In this document: piece by piece, positions 1 to 4,897 of the stretch
Numbering within the stretch: the first letter of the stretch is position 1
Layout: every line of letters begins with the position of its first letter
Assembly (NCBI GenBank): GCA_900759435.1
Contig: CAAEVD010000189.1
Coordinates: forward strand, 1-6,795
Direction: 5' to 3'
Source of the DNA: an uncultured Collinsella sp.
GTDB taxonomy: Bacteria > Actinomycetota > Coriobacteriia > Coriobacteriales > Coriobacteriaceae
Length of the DNA: 6,795 nucleotides
Position numbers and translations under genes: made by a program
The notes under the pieces: model-generated
Database searches by the model: none
What the model saw: only the letters and a program-made list of their open reading frames with translations
What the model was told of the DNA's origin: nothing

Positions 1-1245
1 CGCGAGCTCAAGGCCAAGTACCCGGATGCCGAGTACGTCGACGCCCAGGGCAACCTCATCATGCCCGGACTTATCAACTGCCACACCCACATCTACTCGG
101 GTCTGGCCCGCGGCCTTGCCATTAAGGGCTGCAACCCCACCAACTTCCTGGAGAATCTTGAGCAGCAGTGGTGGAAGATTGACGACAACCTGACGCTCGA
201 CGGCACCAAGGCAAGCGCCTATGCCACGATTTTGGATTCCATCCGCGACGGCGTCACTACGATCTTCGATCACCACGCGAGCTTCTGCGAGATTCCGGGC
301 AGCCTCTTTACCATTAAGGACGCCGCTCAGGAGCTGGGCATGCGTTCGTGCCTGTGCTACGAGGTTTCCGACCGCCGTGGCCAGGAAAAGTGCGATCAGG
401 CTATTGCCGAGAACGCCGAGTTTGCCCAGTGGGCCGCCAAGGAGCGTCGCGATAACGACAACCACATGATCGCCGCAATGTTTGGCGGTCACGCCACCTT
501 TACGCTGTCGGATGAGACCATGGATAAGATGGCCGAGGCCAACAACGGTCTGACCGGCTTCCACATCCACGTGTGCGAGGGCATGAACGATGTGTGGGAT
601 TCCCGCCTCAACCGCGGCGGCATCAGCCCCGTCGAGCGCCTGCTGCAACACAACCTGCTCGGCCCCGACACCATGCTGGGCCACTGCATCCATGTGACGC
701 CCGCCGAGATGGATATCGTCAAGGAGTCCGGCACTTGGCTGGTCAACAACCCCGAATCCAATATGGGAAACGCCGTGGGCTGCGCCCCCGTGCTCGAGTT
801 CTTCCGCCGCGGCATCCCCGTGTGCATGGGCACCGACGCCTACACCCACGATATGCTCGAGAGCCTCAAGGTTTTCCTGATCATTCAGCGCCACAACGCC
901 GCTATGCCCAACGTGGGCTGGTGCGAGGCCATGACGATGCTGTTCGAGAACAACGCCAAGATGGCCAGCAAGTACTTCGATCGCAAGCTCGGCGTGCTCG
1001 AGGCCGGCGCTGCCGCCGACGTCATCGTTATGGACTACAAGCCCTTTACGCCGCTGAGCGAGGAGAACATCGACGGCCATATGCTCTTTGGCATGATGGG
1101 AAAAAACTGCCGCACCACCATCATCAACGGCCGCGTCCTGTACAAGGATCGCGAGTTCGTCGGTATCGATGAGGACAAGATCAACGCGTGGACCATGGCT
1201 GAGTCCAAGAAGCTCTGGAGCACGCTCAACGATCGCACCTACTAA
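1..1245 (+). CDS. ssnA: SsnA, putative aminohydrolase of the selenium/purine locus (5' end cut by window)
   Basis: Metal-dependent amidohydrolase of the SsnA family, cytosolic, related to guanine and chlorotriazine deaminases. Its true substrate is not established. The frame is open from base 1; the first ATG (61) lies inside the conserved MPGLINCHTHIYSGLARG motif and is not the start. About 414 residues are visible; from the E. coli homologue (about 440) I estimate roughly 30 N-terminal residues are missing. All expected metal and catalytic motifs are present: HxH (codons at 82 and 88), the HVCE motif (His 568, Glu 577), the LGHCIH histidine (682), NPESNMGNAVG, and the GTDA aspartate (835). 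It ends with TAA at 1243-1245. Its neighbours, ygfK and a selenium-type Mo hydroxylase, place it in purine or related heterocycle catabolism, where hydrolytic deamination or ring opening would fit; that role is inference. Family assignment is firm, reaction unknown. Confidence 0.93.
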   Translation, partial: RELKAKYPDAEYVDAQGNLIMPGLINCHTHIYSGLARGLAIKGCNPTNFLENLEQQWWKIDDNLTLDGTKASAYATILDSIRDGVTTIFDHHASFCEIPGSLFTIKDAAQELGMRSCLCYEVSDRRGQEKCDQAIAENAEFAQWAAKERRDNDNHMIAAMFGGHATFTLSDETMDKMAEANNGLTGFHIHVCEGMNDVWDSRLNRGGISPVERLLQHNLLGPDTMLGHCIHVTPAEMDIVKESGTWLVNNPESNMGNAVGCAPVLEFFRRGIPVCMGTDAYTHDMLESLKVFLIIQRHNAAMPNVGWCEAMTMLFENNAKMASKYFDRKLGVLEAGAAADVIVMDYKPFTPLSEENIDGHMLFGMMGKNCRTTIINGRVLYKDREFVGIDEDKINAWTMAESKKLWSTLNDRTY

Positions 1246-1260
1246 TTCACAAGTAGATTC

Positions 1261-1296
1261 ACGCGCGTCGGATGTTTCGCCGCATCTGACGCGCGT
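1261..1296. repeat. 14-bp inverted repeat (stem-loop) after ssnA
   Basis: Arms 1261-1274 (ACGCGCGTCGGATG) and 1283-1296 (CATCTGACGCGCGT) pair over 14 positions with a single G-U wobble, around an 8-nt loop. It begins 15 nt after the ssnA stop. No T-run follows on either strand (ATAGGCGACC on the + strand), so it is not a canonical intrinsic terminator. A role as a 3' mRNA-stabilising or processing structure, or a Rho-assisted end of the ssnA transcript, would fit but is inference. Confidence 0.75.
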
Positions 1297-1299
1297 ATA

Positions 1300-1320
1300 G
1301 GCGACCTCCGCGGGGTCGCC
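1300..1320. repeat. 7-bp inverted repeat, second hairpin in the ssnA-ygfK gap
   Basis: GGCGACC (1300-1306) and GGTCGCC (1314-1320) pair perfectly around a 7-nt loop that contains the self-complementary CCGCGG. It starts only 3 nt after the first hairpin. No T-tract follows. It may be part of a structured leader of ygfK; function unknown. Confidence 0.5.
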
Positions 1321-1337
1321 GGCGCTGTGCTAGCGCT
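1321..1337. repeat. Short inverted repeat, third hairpin in the gap
   Basis: GCGCT (1322-1326) pairs with AGCGC (1332-1336) around a 5-nt loop, with an extra G-U pair outside. The overlapping TAGCGCTA (1331-1338) is itself palindromic, so it could alternatively be a small protein-binding site. A stem this short is expected by chance in GC-rich DNA; it is listed because it continues a run of hairpins. Confidence 0.3.
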
Positions 1338-1349
1338 ACACCGTATTTG

Positions 1350-1375
1350 CGCCCGCCGCGCGGTCTCGCCGGGCG
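1350..1375. repeat. Short inverted repeat, fourth hairpin just upstream of the ygfK ribosome binding site
   Basis: CGCCCG (1350-1355) pairs with CGGGCG (1370-1375) around a 14-nt loop holding the palindrome CCGCGCGG (1356-1363). It ends 4 nt before the Shine-Dalgarno sequence of ygfK, so it could affect ribosome access. That effect is inference, and the stem is short. Confidence 0.35.
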
Positions 1376-1379
1376 TTAC

Positions 1380-1388
1380 AGAGAGGAG
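1380..1388 (+). promoter_or_regulatory. Ribosome binding site of ygfK
   Basis: AGAGAGGAG ends 6 nt before the ATG at 1395. This strong Shine-Dalgarno sequence decides the start: an in-frame TTG at 1347 would give 16 more residues, but they do not look like the family N-terminus and no ribosome site precedes it. Confidence 0.85.
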
Positions 1389-1394
1389 CTCATT

Positions 1395-4394
1395 ATGAGC
1401 GACATCATGAGGCCGATCCCGTTTTCGCAGCTGATGAACTGGATCATCGAGGAGCACAAGACTCAGGGCGCCATCTTTGGCGTGCGCAAGATGGTCACGG
1501 CCAACCAGGAGGGCGCGCTTCCCATTTTTGACGAGCGCATCGAGACTCCGTTTGGCCCGGCCGCCGGCCCCAATACACAGCTTGCCCAGAACATCGTGGC
1601 GTCCTATGTGGCCGGTTCCCGCTTCTTTGAGCTCAAGACCGTTCAGGTTATGGACGGCGAGGAGCTCTCCAAGTGTGTGAACAAGCCCTGCATCGTGGCG
1701 CAGGACGAGTGCTACAACTGCGAGTGGTCGACCGAGCTCGAGGTTCCGCAGGCTTTTGCCGAGTACGTGAAGGCATGGTTTGCCTGCCACCTGATCGCTC
1801 GCGAGTACGGCCTGGGCAGCCCGGACGGCTTTGTCTTTAACATGTCCGTGGGCTATGACCTGGAGGGCATTAAGAGCCCCAAGGTCGATGCGTACATTGA
1901 GGGCATGAAGGACGCCAGCGGCTCTGACGTCTGGAACGAGTGCCGTGCCTGGGCGCTCGCCAACCTGGACAAGTTTGAGCATGTCGACGCCGCGTTTGTC
2001 GAGTCCATCCCGGCACGCGTGTCCAACTCCATCACCGAGTCTACCCTGCACGGCTGCCCGCCGGCGGAGATCGAGCGCATCGCGACCTATCTGATCACCG
2101 AGAAGGGCCTCAACACCTACATCAAGTGCAACCCCACGCTGCTGGGCTATGAGTTTGCCCGCCAGCGTCTGAACGAGCTGGGCTTTGACTACATCGTCTT
2201 CGATGACACGCACTTCCGCGAGGACCTGCAGTGGGCCGATGCCGTGCCTATGTTCGAGCGCCTGATTGCCCTGTGCGCCGAGCGCGGCCTGGAGTTTGGC
2301 GTCAAGCTGACCAACACGTTCCCCGTCGACGTGACGAGAAACGAGCTGCCCTCCACCGAGATGTACATGTCCGGCCGTTCGCTGTTCTCGCTGACCATCG
2401 AGGCTGCTCGCCGCATTACCGAGCAGTTCGATGGCAAACTGCGCATCAGCTACTCCGGTGGCGCCACGGTCTACAACATCCGCGCCCTGTATGACGCCGG
2501 CATTTGGCCCGTCACCCTGGCGACCGACGTGCTCAAGCCCGGTGGCTACGAGCGCTTTAGCCAGATGGCCGGCGAGTTTACCGACCTGGACGGCAAGCCG
2601 TTCGCGGGTGTCTCTCTCGACGCCGTGACCGCGATCCAGGCCGATTCGCTCACCAACTCGCTCTACAAGAAGCCGCTGCGCCCGCTGCCCGATCGCAAGG
2701 TCGCCGGCAAGAGCCCGCTTTCCGACTGCTTTACCACGCCGTGCCGCACGAGCTGCCCCATCCAGCAGGATATTCCCGCCTACCTGGCGGCTGTTGACGA
2801 GGGCCGCTACGAGGACGCACTCAACATCATCATCGAGCGCAACGCCCTGCCGTTCATTACCGGCACCATCTGCCCGCATCCCTGCGGCCGTGCCTGCGAG
2901 CGCGCGTTCTACGAGCCCGAGGGCGCCCAGATCCGCGCCAGCAAGCTCAAGGCCGCCCGCGAGGCCATGACCGCCGTGCTGCCCAAGCTGCGCGCCCAGG
3001 CCATCGCCAACGACGGCGAGCGCAACGTTGCCGTTATCGGCGGCGGCCCTGCCGGTCTGGCGACGGCGTTCTTCCTGACGCGCGCCGGCGTGCCCGTCAC
3101 CATCTTTGAGGCCCGCGATTCGCTCGGCGGCGTGGTCCGTCACGTGATCCCCGAGTTCCGCATTGCGAGCGACGATATCTCCCACGACGCAGAGCTCTGC
3201 CTGGCCTTTGGCGCCAAGGTTCAGCTCAACGCCCGCGTGGAGTCCATCGACGAGCTCAAGGCCCAGGGCTTTACCGACGTGGTCGTGGCCACCGGCGCCT
3301 GGATGCCCGGCTCTGCAGGCTTGGGCGAGGGTGCCGAGCTCGACGTGCTGGAGTTCCTCGAGGCCGCCAAGAAGGGCGAGAAGCTCGAGCTGGGCGAGGA
3401 CGTCGTGGTCATCGGCGCCGGCAACACCGCCATGGACGCGGCCCGCGTGGCCAAGCGCCTGGCTGGCGTGAAGAACGTGCGCCTGGTGTATCGCCGCACC
3501 AAGAAGCAGATGCCCGCCGACGAGGAAGAGCTCGATCTTGCTCTTGCCGATGGCGTTGAGTTCTGCGAGCTGCTGGCGCCCAAGGCACTTAACGGCGCCG
3601 TGCTGACCTGCGACGTTATGGAGCTTGGCGAGCCGGATGCAAGCGGCCGTCGCAGCCCTGTCGCCACGGGTGAGACCGTCGAGCTTCCTGCCACCACGGT
3701 GATCTGCGCCGTTGGCGAGGGCATCGACGCCAGCCTGTACGATGCCGCGGGCGTTGAGCACGACCGTCGCGGCCGCCTTGCCGCCACCTCCACCGGCGTC
3801 GAGGGCGTCTGGGCTGCGGGCGACTGCCGTCGCGGTCCTGCCACCGTGGTCGAGGCTATTGCCGACGCCGCCGAGGTCGCCCGTGCCATCGCCGGCGTGG
3901 ACTTTAACAAGTACGCCGATTGCAACGAGCAGGCTGGCCGCGAGGGCACCTGCTACGAGCGCAAGGGGTCGCTGTGCCGCGACAAGCGCAACTGCACCAA
4001 GACCCGCTGCCTGGGCTGCGGCTCGGTATGCGAGGTCTGCTGCGACGTGTGCCCCAACCGCGCCAACGTGGCAATTAAGGTGCCGGGCCTGGCCAAGCAT
4101 CAGGTCGTCCACGTCGATGGCATGTGCAACGAGTGCGGCAACTGCGCCGTGTTCTGCCCCTACCAGGAGGGCCGTCCCTACAAGGACAAGCTCACCCTGT
4201 TCTGGAGCGATCAGGACATGGAGAACTCCGAGAACGAGGGCTTCCTGGCCGTGGACGAGGACCACTTTAAGGTCCGCGTCGCCGGCACGGTCCGCACCGT
4301 CTCGGTCGATGCCGTCAACACCGGTCTGCCCGAGGCCGTCCGCCTGACCATCAGGGCCGTGCGCGACAACTATTCGTACCTTCTTAAGAAATAG
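1395..4394 (+). CDS. ygfK: YgfK, multidomain iron-sulfur flavoprotein (annotated as putative selenate reductase subunit)
   Basis: Full-length YgfK-family oxidoreductase, 999 residues (E. coli homologue about 1030). Residues 1-430 form a dihydroorotate-dehydrogenase-like barrel with family motifs YNCEWSTEL (107-115), STLHGCPPAEIE (216-227), IKCNPTLLGYE (243-253) and the phosphate-site-like SYSGGATVYN (352-361). Residues about 440-520 are the glutamate synthase/dihydropyrimidine dehydrogenase-type Fe-S domain (Cys 445, 450, 454, 493, 497, 501). Next comes an FAD/NAD(P) reductase with GGGPAG (549-554) and GAGNTA (674-679). The C-terminus is ferredoxin-like and cysteine-rich (Cys 872-886, then CX2CX2CX3CP at 911-921). 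It probably moves electrons between NAD(P)H, flavin and ferredoxin for the hydroxylase encoded downstream; this is inferred from domains and neighbours. The historic selenate reductase name is not proof of substrate. No signal peptide or membrane segment is evident. Stop TAG; the next gene follows after 11 nt. Confidence 0.95.
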   Translation: MSDIMRPIPFSQLMNWIIEEHKTQGAIFGVRKMVTANQEGALPIFDERIETPFGPAAGPNTQLAQNIVASYVAGSRFFELKTVQVMDGEELSKCVNKPCIVAQDECYNCEWSTELEVPQAFAEYVKAWFACHLIAREYGLGSPDGFVFNMSVGYDLEGIKSPKVDAYIEGMKDASGSDVWNECRAWALANLDKFEHVDAAFVESIPARVSNSITESTLHGCPPAEIERIATYLITEKGLNTYIKCNPTLLGYEFARQRLNELGFDYIVFDDTHFREDLQWADAVPMFERLIALCAERGLEFGVKLTNTFPVDVTRNELPSTEMYMSGRSLFSLTIEAARRITEQFDGKLRISYSGGATVYNIRALYDAGIWPVTLATDVLKPGGYERFSQMAGEFTDLDGKPFAGVSLDAVTAIQADSLTNSLYKKPLRPLPDRKVAGKSPLSDCFTTPCRTSCPIQQDIPAYLAAVDEGRYEDALNIIIERNALPFITGTICPHPCGRACERAFYEPEGAQIRASKLKAAREAMTAVLPKLRAQAIANDGERNVAVIGGGPAGLATAFFLTRAGVPVTIFEARDSLGGVVRHVIPEFRIASDDISHDAELCLAFGAKVQLNARVESIDELKAQGFTDVVVATGAWMPGSAGLGEGAELDVLEFLEAAKKGEKLELGEDVVVIGAGNTAMDAARVAKRLAGVKNVRLVYRRTKKQMPADEEELDLALADGVEFCELLAPKALNGAVLTCDVMELGEPDASGRRSPVATGETVELPATTVICAVGEGIDASLYDAAGVEHDRRGRLAATSTGVEGVWAAGDCRRGPATVVEAIADAAEVARAIAGVDFNKYADCNEQAGREGTCYERKGSLCRDKRNCTKTRCLGCGSVCEVCCDVCPNRANVAIKVPGLAKHQVVHVDGMCNECGNCAVFCPYQEGRPYKDKLTLFWSDQDMENSENEGFLAVDEDHFKVRVAGTVRTVSVDAVNTGLPEAVRLTIRAVRDNYSYLLKK

Positions 4395-4399
4395 GCGAG
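4393..4399 (+). promoter_or_regulatory. Ribosome binding site of the ferredoxin gene
   Basis: AGGCGAG, an imperfect Shine-Dalgarno sequence, overlaps the TAG stop of ygfK and lies 6 nt before the ATG at 4406. This arrangement suggests translational coupling with ygfK. Confidence 0.55.
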
Positions 4400-4405
4400 T
4401 CTCTT

Positions 4406-4885
4406 ATGGCCAAATCCATTCAACATCACGTGGCCTACGTTGCCTGCGGAAGCGGCTGTGCTTCCGCAGGCGGCGACGCCCGCTGCAGCGAAGGCTGCAT
4501 TGGCTGTGGCGCCTGCGTTACGGCCTGCCCCCACGGTGCCATCGCGCTGGTCGACGGCGTCGCCCGTGTGGACCGCTCCAAGTGCACGGGCTGTGGCCTG
4601 TGCGGCATGGCGTGCCCGCAGCGCGTGATTGCCTTCGTTCCCGGCTACCAGAACATCCTGGTGCGCTGCAACAACACCGATAAGGGCGCCATCGCCCGCA
4701 AGATCTGCGACACGAGCTGCATCGGTTGCGGCATGTGCGCCAAAAAGTGCCCTGCCGGCGCTATCCGCATCGAGGACAACTGCGCCCATATCGACGGCGC
4801 GGACTGCCTGTCGTGCGGCATGTGCGCCGTCGTCTGCCCGCATGGCGCCATCCACGACCGCACCGGTATCGCCGCCGGCGTGTAG
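4406..4885 (+). CDS. Four-cluster [4Fe-4S] polyferredoxin, similar to the RnfB ferredoxin region
   Basis: Small soluble electron carrier of 159 residues. Four complete CX2CX2CX3CP motifs are visible: Cys 31/34/37/41, 60/63/66/70, 105/108/111/115 and 134/137/140/144, enough for four [4Fe-4S] clusters. Six further cysteines (14, 18, 27, 88, 101, 126) lie outside them. The spacing around VRCNNTDKGAIARKIC and TSCIGCGMCAKKCPAGAI resembles the cytoplasmic part of RnfB, but the RnfB membrane anchor is missing and no hydrophobic segment is present, so it should be cytosolic. It lies 11 nt after ygfK and 12 nt before the Mo hydroxylase gene, in the right place to carry electrons between the two; partners are inferred from position. 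A strong inverted repeat lies in codons 13-22. Ferredoxin assignment is certain, physiological role probable. Confidence 0.93.
   Translation: MAKSIQHHVAYVACGSGCASAGGDARCSEGCIGCGACVTACPHGAIALVDGVARVDRSKCTGCGLCGMACPQRVIAFVPGYQNILVRCNNTDKGAIARKICDTSCIGCGMCAKKCPAGAIRIEDNCAHIDGADCLSCGMCAVVCPHGAIHDRTGIAAGV
4442..4471. repeat. Perfect 12-bp inverted repeat inside the start of the ferredoxin gene
   Basis: GCCTGCGGAAGC (4442-4453) and GCTTCCGCAGGC (4460-4471) are exact reverse complements around a 6-nt loop, GGCTGT. The repeat covers codons 13-22 and starts 36 nt after the first base of the ATG. The stem depends on GGA, GCT and GCA codons, where the surrounding genes mostly use GGC and GCC. It may be an mRNA hairpin acting on translation or RNA stability; no T-run follows. 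Confidence 0.8.
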
Positions 4886-4890
4886 AAGGG
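4884..4890 (+). promoter_or_regulatory. Ribosome binding site of the Mo hydroxylase gene
   Basis: AGAAGGG overlaps the last two bases of the ferredoxin stop codon and lies 7 nt before the ATG at 4898. It supports this start, which also gives the expected N-terminus of the [2Fe-2S] domain. Confidence 0.6.
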
Positions 4891-4897
4891 AATCACC

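Noticed and set aside
61..63. ATG at 61 as the start of SsnA
   Set aside because: The frame is open to base 1, and this Met is inside the conserved MPGLINCHTH motif, which lies after an N-terminal strand domain in amidohydrolases.
1261..1296. Intrinsic terminator after ssnA
   Set aside because: The stem is strong, but neither strand has a T-run after it.
1305..1388. CCTCC at 1305-1309 sequestering the ygfK ribosome site
   Set aside because: Only four consecutive pairs with the Shine-Dalgarno sequence are possible, and this segment already lies in its own hairpin; too weak to claim.
1347..1394. Upstream TTG start that would extend YgfK by 16 residues
   Set aside because: The ATG at 1395 has a strong, well-spaced AGAGAGGAG and gives the family-like N-terminus; the extension would cross the hairpin and the ribosome site.
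1246..1394. Sigma-70-type promoter in front of ygfK
   Set aside because: TTCACA (1246) and TATAGG (1296) resemble boxes, but no pair has acceptable spacing and quality together.
1242..4265. 1007-codon open frame on the minus strand opposite ygfK
   Set aside because: It mirrors a certain gene. High-GC third positions remove stops from the opposite strand. The product is a low-complexity mix rich in Ala, Gly, Leu, Val, His and Arg with no recognisable domain.
4442..4471. Bacterial SECIS element or selenocysteine codon
   Set aside because: No in-frame TGA precedes the hairpin, and none of the four genes has an internal in-frame TGA. Selenium in this enzyme type is a labile Mo-site ligand, not selenocysteine.
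4406..4885. True RnfB subunit of a membrane Rnf complex
   Set aside because: No N-terminal membrane helix and no other rnf genes next to it; only the ferredoxin part is similar.
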